Under the pieces are notes generated by a model that saw only the letters and a list, made by a program, of their open reading frames with translations, made no database searches and was not told where the DNA came from. Position numbers and translations under genes: made by a program. Shown one piece after another: positions 44,220 to 55,830 of a stretch of DNA of 64,000 nt (positions are counted from its first letter, which is position 1; every line of letters begins with the position of its first letter). The stretch is taken from assembly GCA_014529385.2 (NCBI GenBank), contig CM043963.1, positions 81,184,412 through 81,248,411 on the forward strand, read 5' to 3'. Origin of the DNA: Adiantum capillus-veneris. Taxonomy: Eukaryota > Streptophyta > Polypodiopsida > Polypodiales > Pteridaceae.

Positions 44220-45300
44220 TTATTCCCATATCTCTTGAGGCAATTGTTCTTCTACCTCCGGAATTGGTAGTGGTACTTGAGAATATGTTCCATCTCTTGT
44301 ATTGGCTACCACCCTCGTATCCAATGGTGTTTCGTCTATAGGATTTGGTAGGTTATTCTTTTCAATTCCCCGCCCCTCTAACTCCTGAATCTTTTCTCGG
44401 ATTAGTACCTCAACTTTTAGATCCGTAGGAACTGATGGTTCTATAAGCGCTTGAGCATCTTGGATGAGCTCCTTACACATCTTTAGCCTCTCTTTCTCAT
44501 AGCCTGGATGAGGGTACGTTAACCACCTATCCTCTTGGGTTTGGTTAGGCTTTAGCCTTGACTCATAAGATTTCAAAATTGCGTCCAAAGTTTCTAGAAT
44601 TTCGTCCAAAGGTTCAAACACCTTGTCTACCAAGATTGACCCTCCTGATGGCAGATCTGATGGTTTTTTAATCTCGTTTAGCCTTGACTCATAAGATTTC
44701 AAAATTGCGTCCAAAGTTTCTAGAATTTCGTCCAAAGGTTCAAACACCTTGTCTACCAAGATTGACCCTCCTGATGGCAGATCTGATGGTTTTTTAATCT
44801 CGTTGTTGCCCTTAAGGTCTCTTTCCCTTTGAAGTTGTTCATCTATTTTCAGCAATTTGGTTTCCAAGGCCGTTTTTTCCTTTTCCCTTTTGGCTTTCAT
44901 CTTGTTTTGTTTTGCCTTCCAAGATTTCCTAGGGGTTTGGACAGATAAGTTGTCTATTTCGGTTTGGCTGGCTGGGATGTTCCTTGCTGCCTCATGGGCT
45001 TGAGCTCTAGTGACCACGTTTATTGGGATGTTCGGTTCTGTTTTTGATCCACTTGAGCTTGTCACAATCCCCATTTTGTTCATGGTTGCTTTTTCTTTGT
45101 TTTTGGGGTTTTTTGGACAGTGTGGAATGAGATGGTCGGTCGTGCATCCGTCACGGAATCCAAAAAGTTTCACCCGCTCTCCTTTTTTTGGACAAACTCT
45201 AGCCCATTGGTCATTGCCACATTCATAGCATGGTCCTGCAGGTGGTGGAGAAGCTTGGGCAGCTCCCATCAGTTGTCCTGTTCTAGGAGGGTAGCCCCTA
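44220..45300 (-). pseudogene. Element B gag C-terminal part
   Basis: A 349-residue open frame with a damaged CCHC knuckle (CYECGNDQWARVC, no His at the usual place), a second Cys/His cluster (CTTDHLIPHC), a Lys-rich segment and SGGSILVDKVFEPLDEILET. This last motif, shared with element A, occurs twice because of an exact 126-bp tandem duplication. The frame stays open through the duplication because 126 is a multiple of three. Confidence 0.8.
44552..44803 (-). repeat. Exact 126-bp tandem duplication in element B gag
   Basis: Two adjacent 126-bp units appear identical by eye, encoding 42 residues twice. In a copy otherwise full of mutations, this suggests a recent duplication or an assembly artefact. 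Confidence 0.9.
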
Positions 45301-45311
45301 GGTTTGTAGCC

Positions 45312-45947
45312 CTAATTTTCCATGAACATGAGCATATTCTCATCGACCAAATAATGGTTTTTAGTTGGTTGTGCTATGTATGAGGGCTCGGGCATCTCTT
45401 CTGGAATTATCCATGGATTATGTCCCTCTGGAGCATATGCATTCCCATTAAATCCCCTCTCATAAGTATTGTTTGAATCTTCTCGATATGAGACTACTTG
45501 GATCATACTCTGATCAGAAGGTGGTTCTATGGGTTGAGAAATCCTTACCATAGCCCTATTTTCTTGGGGTAAGGGAGGTTAATGTCCCAACACAGGTTGA
45601 GATTTTTCCTATCCAAAGATTGCATTATTTGGCCCCATTTGGTACTTTGGAGGGCGTGGAAGTTATTGTCCCCCATGTGGTCTGTATTGTCTCTCTCTAA
45701 CATAGTTTCGATTATAGAAACATTCATGAATTTCATGGTTTTTCCATTTTTGTTCTGTAGCACACCATTTCAATATCTGCTGTGTGTTTACTCCTGGCCT
45801 TTGTTGAAGGTTGCACCATTGGGTTGGATGATCTCCTCCACAAGTATCACATTTTTGGGTGGGTGGTTGTCGTGTGTTTGGGTTCATCCTGTTTCCTTGG
45901 TTTATCCTCCTTATCACTTCCTCGATCATTCGATAAACGTCCGACAC
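45312..45947 (-). pseudogene. Element B gag zinc-finger region
   Basis: Frames here hold CDTCGGDHPTQWC, a CCHC knuckle, and WCATEQKWKNHEIHECFYNR, the Cys-His-His-Cys cluster also found in element A as WCAIEDKWTNHESHECYF. Between this and the next piece a Pro/Tyr-rich linker runs (45551-45312). The order is the same as in element A. Confidence 0.75.
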
Positions 45948-46208
45948 AATTGGGTTTTGACCTCACAATTTTGTCGTGGACTCACTAGTGGTTGAAGAGG
46001 GGCTAATCACGGCCCCTGATCTGTGTCTTCAATTACCTCCCATATGCCTTGCAATTATCTACAAGATACAACACCTATTTTGTGACTTGCTCAAAATTTA
46101 CACATGCCTTCAAGTGAAAGTTCTTTTTGAGCGTGTCATTTTGCAATCCTTCTATGAAAAGGACTGATAGTCTTTCATCTTGAGGTAGTTCTTGAGTAGG
46201 GAATCTTT

Positions 46209-46529
46209 CTATGTACTGCTTGAAACAAAGTGATGTTCCTTCACTTTCTCTTTTTCCTTTTGCCGAAATGAATAGATTTGGGAGACAGTGTTATGCTTGA
46301 TCCCTCTTTTTGAGAATTCCTTAGTGAATTCTCCGAGAAGTTGCTCAATACTTGGGAATTGCAAGCTATTTAATGGTTGGAACCAAGTCAAGGTAGTACC
46401 TTCTAATGTCAACCCAAATCCTTCGTATTGAGTGTGGAAATCAGTTACATGTTCCGCTCTCAACACTTGTCTGAAGATTGAAACATGGGCATATGGATCT
46501 CCGAATCCATTATACTTTTGGGTACGCAT
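46209..46529 (-). pseudogene. Element B gag capsid domain
   Basis: KYNGFGDPYAHVSIFRQVLR, FHTQYEGFGLTLEGTTLTWF and GIKHNTVSQIYSFRQKEKEK are the conserved Retrotrans_gag blocks, aligned with element A 11530-11800. The frame is lost near 46209. Confidence 0.85.
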
Positions 46530-47621
46530 TTTTCCACCTGATATGGTCGCATACGTCTGGCCTCTGCAACCATTCTAACAAATCCTGGTCCGCTTGATGT
46601 GGCTTCTCTAGGTTCATAATCTCCTCTTGGTACTAACAGTGGTATCCTATCTGCTATACATTCATCAAGACGATCTCGTGTAATAGTCAAAGGGATTCCA
46701 ATGGTGTAAGTAATGTTAGGAACAATACTGCCCATATGTGTGTTCATGGAAGCCCTAGACACCGTCGATCCTAAAGGTCTTGTTTTTGGGACTTGTTCAT
46801 GTCCATAAGAATCCTCTACCTTGGTTCTCAAGGGGCTCACAGTTATAGTCTCAGGTCTGGTGTGCGTAGTCGTGATTTGTACCTCTTCTGGATTTACATA
46901 ATAGGTGGAGTGGTCCTCCAAAATATGTATATATCTCTAACTCCTTTTGATCCATTGGAGAGTACTTTTGGCCATACTTGTCCATTATGACCACCTGAAT
47001 ACTTCTGCCCTCCGTGTATGTGTAAACATACAAGTTTTTTTGGTTTGTCAATTCTTTGATGCAAGGCTCGTCACAACTGTAATAGAGTGTTTTTTCTCCA
47101 TTATTGAACTTATAAAGCCCCACATATGTGTTGTCTGTGTTAAGGCGATCTGTCTCATTGGTGCGCCTGAGTACCACATTTTGTTTCTCCATTTTGGGTG
47201 GTGCATCGGCTAGTTCACTATCTACCTTGTCCTTGGTGCTGATCATTCCCCATTTATACACAATAAAGGGGTTATGAACCACCAGGTACGTTACTCCCTC
47301 TCGATCGAAATATCTATCTCCGTCATAATCAACATCTACAAGGTATTTGAACTCGCTCGTCTTATTTTCCAACTTAACACAGTAGCGGTCCATTCTATCC
47401 TTATATATTTTGGCCTTAAGCACATTTTCAAAATGAAACTTCAAATACAACAATTTTACATCAGATGCAGGCTGCGAAGGACCTGCACCCATCGAAGATG
47501 TTCCCTTAAGGTTTGCCTTGTTAGAATCTTCAGTCATGAGGCTGTATGATCTCTCAGATGAAGTGTCAGAGAAACTCTCCTCTAAAATGGGTTCCAAAGG
47601 CGGCAGTGGTCTCTGATTCAC
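46460..47621 (-). pseudogene. Element B gag N-terminal extension
   Basis: The ATG at 47621 opens a frame of 256 codons. A Ser/Glu-rich start (EESFSDTSSERSYS) matches the start in element A (SDTFSDSTSKISSYS). Then come DGDRYFDREGVTYLVVHNP and the YKWG motif, matched in A by EKWG, and a second small segment NLYVYTYTEGRSIQVVIMDK. After a frameshift near 46870, 46921-46460 links to the capsid domain. This N-terminal region is conserved between families and unfamiliar to me. Confidence 0.75.
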
Positions 47622-49665
47622 ACTTTATTTGGTTGAGTGATTACTCCCTTGATCAAAGATGCTGGGGTTCCTTTTCTAGTACAATCTTCTTGATCGCAGA
47701 TTCATGAAGGATTGGAAATACAAAATTCAAACCGAGTTACCTCATTAAATAGTTTGAATCTCCCGTTTGATCTTGCTTGCTGGGTAGTATCTTCTAGTAC
47801 CTGCAACCTGTCAAGAATTTTCTTGATAGCTGTGAGCTTACAACCGTTCTTATTAGTTCTTTCTTTTATTCAACAAAACTTAGCACACAATTCCCTACAC
47901 AACCTCAACAATTTGGGTCCAATTTCAATTTTTAAAGAAGCAACAGGTTGCTATGGACTAGCTCTTTGTATGGTAAGTTTTTGTCTATGTTCTAGCTCAG
48001 GGGTACATGGATCATGATCCATGTTGAGAAGCCAATTGAACTTTTGCTGCTAACATCATATTTAACATGACTAAGAGGTCTTTTGGTACCAAAATTTTTA
48101 GAAACGAATCTCTCGATTGGAGGCTAAGTTGATTCTATCACTTTGCCTGAGCTTCTGTCAGTTATGAGCTGTTGGGATGGTTTCTTGCACCCAAATTCAA
48201 CTCTGGACCGACCACTAGACTCTCTGTGATGCCCTCTAGCTATGGTACCAGTTTGGTATCAAATTGTGTCAGGGGAACATGGATCGCGATCCATGTTCCT
48301 TTGTGTCAAAATACACTGAATTTTGTCCCACAGCTAGTCCTTGGCCTAGTGATTCAGGCTATATGGTTTTTGAATGCTTTAAAGCTTTTTAGGACATACA
48401 AAAGTCAGTTTTAGGGTTTATTTGTGTGGTTTCCCCCTCGATTTTATTTTGCCCCCTTTTGCCCTCTTTTTGAATTTTTTTGATAAGGGTCCTTTGGGAG
48501 AAAGTGTTCCAATTGTTATCACTTCCCTCTTTCCTTTTATCAGCTCAAACTTCCAAAATGGTACATGGATCGCGATCCGTGTTTGGTAAGATTTTGGACT
48601 GACACTTGGTGAGCTGATCACACAAGGTATGATGATGCTATTCCCCAAGTCTGTTTGGATTTGATCAGTTTTTTCCAAGTGAGAAGCAAGAGCTTGTGTC
48701 TGTTTTGAGGTTTTTTGCCAAACAACTCCTTTTTTGGTATTTTGACCAGCTTTTTTTACTTTTTGTCTATGGCTTCTTTTGAAAAAGTTGCTCACTGAGT
48801 AATGAGGAGTACACTGATCAAATCTTACTGTCAGATCTACCTGGAACATGGATCGCAATCCATGATGGGAAGCATTTGTACATGAAATTTGGTTATATTG
48901 ATTCCCTACTTCTAATTGATCCCAATTCTCATCCTTTTTTGAATTTGGACAAGTAAAAGTTCAGTTTTTCATTGTTTTCCCCTTTTTTCAAGGTTTTGCT
49001 TTGCTTACCCTAATCTTTTGATTTTTTTTATCTTTTAGCACTCTATTTCTGACCAAACTCACGGTTCTGATGCCTGAGAACCTGTTCTAAGATAAGGAAT
49101 TAGTTTCAGCACATTTTGCCCAAAAGGTACATGGATCGCGATTCATGTTGGACAGGCAATTTGAAAGTTTCTAGTACAGTCTTTTTTCGCCAGTGTTTTT
49201 ATCCCCTTCTTGAAAGTTTTACTGGGTTTGGTCCTATTTTGAAGCTCTGACCATCACTTCTTCAACCTTTCAGAGTTATGGTCTTCAACACCAAAATAAG
49301 GTTTTTGACAGTTTTTCCCTCGATCCTTTTGGCCCCAATTGTTTCCTAACCTACTCCTATAAACTGAAATGAATCTGCAAACAAAACTGAACTTAACAGT
49401 AGAAAATAGCAACAAAGTGTGTGGTGAAACAGCCCTTTCCAAGCATGTGAAAAATCAAAGAACGAAATACTCTCTTGTACTTCACTCACAGCTTTCTTTG
49501 CTCTTAAGGAATAGCACTGGCGAGTCACAGACTCCAGTCTCTATCAAGCACTAAACCTAAGTCTAGCGGCTTCGTTGTCTATGTGTAAGCGGAACAGGTA
49601 TCAAAAGCTTGAAGGGAAGGTTTTTTTTTTGTACACTGAGTCACTCACTACCTAAGGACCGGTTT
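47622..49665 (-). other. Element B long leader, non-coding
   Basis: Two kilobases between the primer site and gag with no supportable gene. Most of it is the palindrome array 48004-49149 and its diverged units. Confidence 0.7.
48004..49149. repeat. Element B 5' palindrome array (5 copies)
   Basis: Palindromes start at 48004, 48276, 48562, 48845 and 49128, at spacings of 272, 286, 283 and 283 bp. Centres read CATG, CGCG, CGCG, CGCA and CGCG. The 9-base arms are intact or carry one change. The family is the same as 36464-37700 at the other end of the element. Confidence 0.95.
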
Positions 49666-49682
49666 CCCTCGCAGCGGCGCCA
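49666..49682 (-). other. Element B primer-binding site (tRNA-Asp-like)
   Basis: On the minus strand TGGCGCCGCTGCGAGGG follows the LTR end by one base. Its first nine bases (TGGCGCCGC) nearly match the tRNA-Asp complement TGGCGCCGTTGCCGGGG. Confidence 0.7.
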
Positions 49683-49683
49683 A

Positions 49684-50344
49684 TGTTAGCGGGTCGCCGT
49701 GATGGACGTCTACAGTTTAGCTCTTTTGTACTAACATAATGTCAATATGCAAGGAAGCGACTCGGGATGGGGCACGGAGACTTAATGAGAGTGTCAATCT
49801 TGCCAAAGTGAACTCAGGGGCTACTCGTTCTACGACAAAAGAAAATCAACCACTTCCTAGTCAGACAATCACTATGCATCCAATCTCACCACTCTAGGTC
49901 ATCACGCCTTTCGGCATCCAAACAAATTTGGAACGTCATGAAACTTAAGGAGAGGTATCACAACAGTTAAGGTATCAATCCTACCAAGTTTTGTCACCAT
50001 TTGGGAAGGTGCATAGTCATGATCCATCACAAAAAATGTGCAAAAAACTGAAACAAAAGTACTTGGAAAGGTCTTCCTTAAGCATATAAACACTTATCCA
50101 TGGTCAAAACATAAAAAAAAAATCATTATAACATCCAAATCAATGCTTTTAGCTCACAAACAATGCATCGCAAACCACAACATAATTGGAAATGATTACA
50201 CCTAGATTATAGAGAAAGAGACAAGGAATGCAATGTGCTATTCAGAAACAAATTCTTGATTACTAGCTCAAAAAAAAAGAAGATTACAAGTTATAGCAGG
50301 AAGAGGCCTCCACACTGCTCGTTTTTTATTCTTCAAGCTAATGA
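49684..50344 (-). repeat. Element B 5' LTR, truncated
   Basis: Begins TGTTAGCGGGTCGCCG on the plus strand. It matches 26848-27037 and 32198-32530. The outermost 220 bp are missing and element G sequence follows. Confidence 0.85.
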
Positions 50345-50358
50345 ATGGTGTTCATGTT

Positions 50359-50375
50359 TGGTGCCCACAGAGTAG
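50359..50375 (+). other. Element G possible primer-binding site
   Basis: TGGTGCCCACAGAGTAG resembles the TGGCGCCCAC start of Tat-lineage primer sites. It stands about 15 bp inside the junction with element B, so only a few bases of a 5' LTR could remain. Confidence 0.4.
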
Positions 50376-50549
50376 GAGAAATTCTCACATCACCAAACCC
50401 TGTCATCCTGCCTCTTATTGATTATCATAGGTCATTTGATGTGAATATTTTTATTTTGTTGTAGAATAGATTGCAATTTAGAAAACATTATTGTGTAAAT
50501 CTTTTAAGAAAGAAAAACAAAAACGTGTTGTCACTTTGAAACAGATTCA

Positions 50550-51266
50550 ATGGAGGCCCAACGCCAAATGTCCGGTTATCCTCTTTTCTTTGGAGAGCCT
50601 GGAGAGGATGCAGAATTATTTCTAGCAAATTTCAAGATGTCTTGTCGTATCAAGAGGATAGTAACTGATCAAGAACGTGTAGAGATGTTTGAGGTGGTCC
50701 TTAGGAAAGATACCAGCACTTGGTTTGACTCTTTGCCTGAGGAAGTTAAAGGGAATTACACAGAAGTTGTGAATCATTTCAAGAGATACTTCTTTGATCC
50801 CCAAAACACTCAAAAGCTATGGCAAGACATTGTTTCTCATAAGCAAAAAGACTTAGATGACTACTAATTGTACAAGCAAGAGTTTCTACGTCTTTGGGCT
50901 GTCTGGGTGAGAAATGTTGCTAACCCTGGTGATGGTGAAGAGTTCCTAAAGAAGGAGAGGTTCATAGCCGGACTCTTTCATGACCTTAAAATAAAAGTTG
51001 AGGCCGGTGCACCTGCTACCTTTGAAGTAGCTGAAACTAGGGCTGCTAAGAAATATAGGAAACTCAAGTGCTTAAGGGGGGAGGTTCCAATAGAAGGTCT
51101 TAGACCCAAAGGTAAGTCACAAGCATCAACATCTAGGGAGCTTCCTGAGGTAACGGCGGAAGTGATTGAGAAGTTAAATGAATCTTTAAGCAGCTTGTCA
51201 ATTCACCTTGCACAAGCTGTAGGTCCAAAGGGACAAGCAAAGAAGTCTGAAGAGCGAGATTCATGA
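50550..51266 (+). pseudogene. Element G gag, capsid part
   Basis: ATG at 50550 after a 200-bp leader. The first frame has SGYPLFFGEPGEDAELFLAN and TSTWFDSLPEEVKGNYTEVV, typical of Retrotrans_gag. A single TAA after DLDDY (50865) interrupts it, and the same frame continues with LYKQEFLRLWAVW and GLFHDLKIKVEAG to 51266. It forms the particle shell. Apart from the stop it is well preserved. Confidence 0.85.
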
Positions 51267-51686
51267 CCTAGGAGAGTTTTGCAATGTTGGAATTGCGGTG
51301 AGTCTGGACATGGGATGTATAATTGTCCTTGGCCCCGTGGGGAGCCAGGGAGACCTAACTTGAATTACCCAGGGATGAATGCAAGAGAAGGAACTAGTCA
51401 GCAACCACGGCTTCTACAAAGGCCAACTGGAGCAAGACCACCTCCACAAGGAGTGGAAGGGGTTCCACCTTTGCCAGACCCAAATGTGCATGTAGTAGAG
51501 GTGACAAACTCAAATGAGGTTGACATGGAAGCAAATGGCATTAAGTGTGGCCAAGGAAAAGGTAAAGAGAAAGAAGGTGTCACATCACAAAGTGACCATG
51601 GATGAGAAAAGAAGGCAAAGGAGACCAAGGAAGCTAAGAGGACTCGACGTCGTATCAATCTCCAAGACTTCCCTCTTGGACATGGT
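51267..51686 (+). pseudogene. Element G gag zinc knuckle
   Basis: The segment CWNCGESGHGMYNCP is a full CCHC knuckle at about 51282. A Pro/Arg-rich tail follows to 51605. The frame is in phase with the capsid part across the TGA at 51264. Confidence 0.85.
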
Positions 51687-52313
51687 ATGGCTCCATACAA
51701 CCTATTGGAAGACATGAGATGTAAGGGTCCTGATATCTCATGGCCTCAGTTTCTTGCATTATTCCCACAAGTTAGGAGGGATTTAACAAAGGAAGTTACC
51801 ATAAGGAGAAAGGTAAAAGAGAGTGTGCCTGTTGTAAAAATTGCACATGCTGAAATGAATGAGGATATTATACCTGTGCTAGATTGTTACATCAAAGGAA
51901 GATTGGTTAGGAAAGGTCTAGTGGATGGGGGTGTACAAATTTGCATCATGACAAAGGGACTCATGCAAAAACTAGGCATGCACATCCATGAGACACCTGA
52001 AATTAAAGTCAAGATGGCAAACAATAGCAAAGCTAGGTGTGTAGGCATTTGTAAAAATGTCTCTGTGGAGGCCTTTGGCATTAAGAAGGCAATGGATTTC
52101 TATGTCATGTCTACCAAAGGAAATGGTTACCCATTTATCCTAGGGAGACCATGGCTAATGAAAATGCGAGCTTTGCAGGATTGGGAGAGTGGAAAGCTAA
52201 TTTGCAGGAATGAAAATCATAAGAAGGTTGTCTTTGACATGAAGGAGCAACGCCAAGAGGAGCTCCATGAAGAATCATCTCAAAGTGAGACGGAGGAAGG
52301 TTGGGACCGATAG
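51687..52313 (+). pseudogene. Element G aspartic protease
   Basis: The protease loop reads RKGLVDGGVQICIMTKGL, with DGG in place of DTG or DSG, then a core and FILGRPWLMKMRALQDWESG, the C-terminal ILGRPW block. The order after gag is standard. The active-site change may inactivate it, although the surrounding frame is intact. Confidence 0.8.
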
Positions 52314-54004
52314 CACTTCAAAAGGAGAAAGTAGCGGTAGCGTTACTGAAGAGGAGTATTCCATCGAAGTCATGGGGGTAAGGTTTAAGCCAAACAACCA
52401 AGAGACCTCTTGCCCAGGTTTGGAAGAGGTAGGTTCCCAAGAAAACCAAAAAGTGGACGATGAAAGAATGCTAGAAGGTATGTTATCCACAACACTTACA
52501 AAGGATGAAAGAGAGGAGCTCAAAGGTGTGTTAAGGAAATTTCCTAGGCTTTTTGCTAAATACTACACCGATGTGCGTGGAGTAGAGATTGTTCAACACA
52601 AAATTGAGTTGAAGCCAGAGGCCACACCTAAGGCTCAAAAGCTACGAATGCTAGGAGTCACCAAGGAGCAAGCTTTACTCAAGGAGGTAAGAAAGCTTCT
52701 AGCAGCAGGTTTCATTTATCCAGTGGAGAATTCAGAGTGGGTCTCTCCCGTTGTTGTCACTCCTAAGAAAAATGGCAAGTGGAGGGTGTGTGTGTATTAT
52801 CGATGAGGCAACAAAAAGAGATCACTTTCCCCTCCCATTTCAAGATGAGATACTAAATGAGGTAGCTGGTCATGAGAAGTACACTGTGTGTGATGGCTAC
52901 TCGGGTTACTTTCAAATAGGTATCTCATTGGAAGATCAGTTAAAAACAACCTTCATCACTCCTTGGGGTTGTTATGCTTTTAGAGTCATGCCAGTTGGCC
53001 TGACAAATGCTCCTGCAACTTTCCAACGTTTCATGAACATGGTGTTTCAAGCATTCTTTGGAAAGTCAATCAGGGTGTTCATTGATGATTTCGGCATTTA
53101 TAGCTCAAAATCATTTCATCTACAAAGGGTAGAGGAAGGTTTAAAGAAGCTCTATGACATGGGAGGTCAACTCAACCCCGACAAATGTCACATAGGTAAG
53201 GATGAAGTGATCTTGCTTGGTCACAAGGTTTCCTATAAAGGCATTGAGGTGGATCCTTCAAAGGCAAAGGCTCTTATTGAGCTCCCATCACACAAGAATC
53301 TCAAAGAGGTCATCTCATTCATTCAAAAGGTGAAGTATATGTCACGCTTTATTCACTTAGCTTCGGAGTTTCTTCATCCTTTGCAAAAGTTGACACAACA
53401 AGTAGAATTTTCATGGTCTGATGAGCTTGAAGAGTACTTTTGTAACATTAAAGTCATCCTGTCAGAACTACCAACACTCATGCCTCCTTGTTGGGAGTAC
53501 ACATTCTTTGTTAGCTCTAGTGCTGGGAAAGAAACAATTGGAGCGGTTTTGCTACAACAAGATCCCCATAGTACCCAGACGCGACCCATCTACTTTGCTA
53601 GTAGGGTCATGAATGCTTTGGAGAGAGGCTACACGGAGGCAGAACTCATGATGCTTTCTCTCATGTTTGCGGTGAGAAAGTTTAGATCCTACTTGCTACC
53701 AAAACCTTTTGTAATTCTCACTGCAGAAAATTTGTTTCCTTGGGTGTCATATCAAATGAATCTTAGCACTAGGATCTCAAAGTGGATTATGGAATTGCAA
53801 GAGTTTCAATACTCTTTCAAGGTAGAAGATAGTGTGCGTGCACAATTGGTAGGGATCCTTACTTATAGGGTACATGAGAAGGAGATTAAGGTGCCTGAAA
53901 TAAAGACTTACCATTGCCACTACCGAAAAATATTCCTAATGCTTTTACCTTGTTCTTTGATGGAGCTTTTCGACGAGTCACAGGAAAAGCAGCGGGACGG
54001 CTAG
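52267..54004 (+). pseudogene. Element G RT and degenerate RNase H
   Basis: The first frame ends SPVVVTPKKNGKWRVCVYYR, where a few codons of the RT motif are deleted and the frame shifts near 52800. The second, 417 residues, continues ATKRDHFPLPFQDEILNEVA, VCDGYSGYFQIGI (first Asp), VGLTNAPATFQRFMNMVFQA and VFIDDFGIYSS (active site). The connecting RNase H is odd: VSSSAGKETIGAVL lacks the first Asp and LTAENLF lacks another, while AELMMLSL keeps Glu. In the Tat lineage this RNase H is typically non-catalytic and the next domain takes over. Confidence 0.88.
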
Positions 54005-54393
54005 TGTTACTCAACCCAAGTGGGGAGGTGGTCATGAAAGAGAAGGTCAATCTACCAGGTTCAACTAGCAACAATGAAGCAGAATACGACACACTACTTC
54101 ATGGTTTAAAGATATGCATTGGCCAAGGTATACAACGTCTCATGGTAAAAGGGGATGCACTTCTCATTGTGAAGCAAATTTTAGGCATTTGGGCATGCAA
54201 GAATGAAAGCCTAAGGACAAAAGTTCATGCCATTCGTAGGATGTTTAATCAGTTTGAAGAAGTGCTAGGAAACAAAATGAAGATGCCGATTTACTTGCAC
54301 AACAAGCAATTACATGTGTTGAGAAAGAAGTGCAGGTCATCATGGTGGCAGCAACTGTCAAGCAACCAAGATACCAGGGATTTGAGTCATTGA
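53914..54393 (+). pseudogene. Element G archaeal-type RNase H
   Basis: FTLFFDGAFRRVTGKAAGRL, TSNNEAEYDTLLHGLKI and VKGDALLIVKQILG hold the Asp, Glu and Asp of an RNase H fold distinct from the one joined to RT. A fourth Asp (DADLLAQQA) follows after a frameshift near 54290. Such a second RNase H between RT and integrase is known from the Tat lineage. It overlaps the RT frame end by about 90 bases because of a shift. Confidence 0.85.
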
Positions 54394-55805
54394 CTCCCAT
54401 TATTAGCTACATTTTGGAGGGTGAGTTTCCACAAGACTTCACGAAGGCTCAGAAGAGGAGACTCATGAAAAAGGCAAGCGCGTATCTCTTTCTAGAAGGA
54501 TCCCTTTATCAAAGAGGGAAGGATCAAGTGTGCAGAAGAGTACCAACTATCAAGGAGATTCCAGCCATTCTAAAAGGTTTGCATGAAGAGGCATGTGGTG
54601 GTCATTTTTCCCAAGAGTTAACTGTGAAGAAGATTTTGCTTGCGGGGTATGTTTGGCCAAGTCTGCATGTGGATGTCCAACATTGGTGTAAAAATTGTCA
54701 CAATTGTCAAGTAAATGGGAATAGAAGATTGGTTTATGGTCCAAGGCAAATCGTTCTTGCAAATGGACCCTTTGAAAAGTGGGGCATTGATGCTATGGGT
54801 CCTCTCCCTAGGACAAAAAATGGTAAACTCTACATTCTAGTGGCTGTAGACTATATGACTAGGTGGGTGGAAGCACAAAGTGTGGCAAAGGTAAATGAGA
54901 GGACAGTGAGCAAATTTGTCTACACTCACATTTGTTGTAGATTTGGAACACCTTTGGAGATTGTTTCTGATAATGGTCCAGGGTTTAGAAAGGGCTTGCT
55001 CATAGAAGTCTGTGAAGAACTTCACATTCTACATCGTCATAGTACACCCTACTATCCCCAATCAAATGGTTTGGTAGAAAAAGCTAATGGTGTCATTGCA
55101 GGCATCATTAGAAAGATGGTGAAAAACAAAACAAAGTTGTGGGATGACTTCTTGGATGGTGCCTTGTGGGCGTATCGAACCACATATAGGGAAGCCACGG
55201 AGTTTACACCATTTCACTTGGTCTATGGTCAAGAGGCTTTACAACCAATTGAGCTCAACATTCCAACAATGCGACTTCATGGCAAAGAAACACACGATGA
55301 TCAAGAAGCATGGATGGATCGATTTCTTACCTTAGCTGAGCTTGAGTGGAAAAGAGAAGCAGCATACGAGTGCTACAAGAGGAAAGACACACAGACGAAG
55401 GAAAAGCTTGACAAGAAACTGAAGGACAAAGGCATCAATGAAGGAGATCTTGTGCTAAGGTATGACAATCGACTCGATAATCGTTTTGATGCCAAATTTG
55501 AAACTAGATGGCAGGGGCCATACATAGTTAAGAAGGCTTTCAATTCAAGTTACTATCAACTTATGGACTTGAATGGGAACGAGTACTCTAGGAAGGTAAA
55601 TGGTTATCATTTGAAGCCCTATTTGAGTCGCCTTCTACCAAAGGATCTACCAAAGATCTGTCAAAGGGCAGTTGTCTCATGTAAGTATTGTTACATGAAG
55701 CATGAGTGTGACTCGAGCCAAAATGCCCAGGGGCCAAACAATGAAGATCTTGTCAAGGACTCTGAAGTACTATCTTTGGAAAAGATGCTTTATGATGGTA
55801 CATGA
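54330..55805 (+). pseudogene. Element G integrase
   Basis: A 491-residue open frame, probably the best preserved gene in the window, entered from the previous frame. The zinc domain reads HEEACGGHFS and CKNCHNCQ. The core has KWGIDAMGPLP (Asp), EIVSDNGPGF (Asp) and YYPQSNGLVEKANGV (Glu), so the DDE triad is intact. The C-terminal region has GDLVLRYDN and FETRWQGPYIVKKAFN, a chromodomain-free SH3-like end. It ends just before the polypurine tract. Confidence 0.9.
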
Positions 55806-55818
55806 ATATACCATCATC

Positions 55819-55830
55819 CTGGGGGAGGGC
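55819..55830 (+). other. Element G polypurine tract
   Basis: A run of the type CTGGGGGAGGGC ends three bases before TGATAGTCG at 55834, the inferred LTR start. Confidence 0.75.

Larger units (their letters stand above)
26848..50344 (-). mobile_element. Element B: long Ty3/gypsy element with palindrome arrays
   Basis: A minus-strand element, about 18.3 kb without the nested copia insertion. From right to left it has a truncated 5' LTR, primer site, palindrome array, gag, protease, RT-RNase H, integrase, second protease-like domain, basic tail, palindrome array, long 3' ORF, polypurine tract and 3' LTR. The two LTRs differ by many substitutions and by a 140-bp gap, so the insertion is old. It has the same architecture as element A but different palindrome arms. 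Confidence 0.85.

Noticed and set aside
50550-55805. Endogenous pararetrovirus
   Set aside because: An integrase with DDE triad, a polypurine tract and an LTR are present, and no movement-protein motif was seen.
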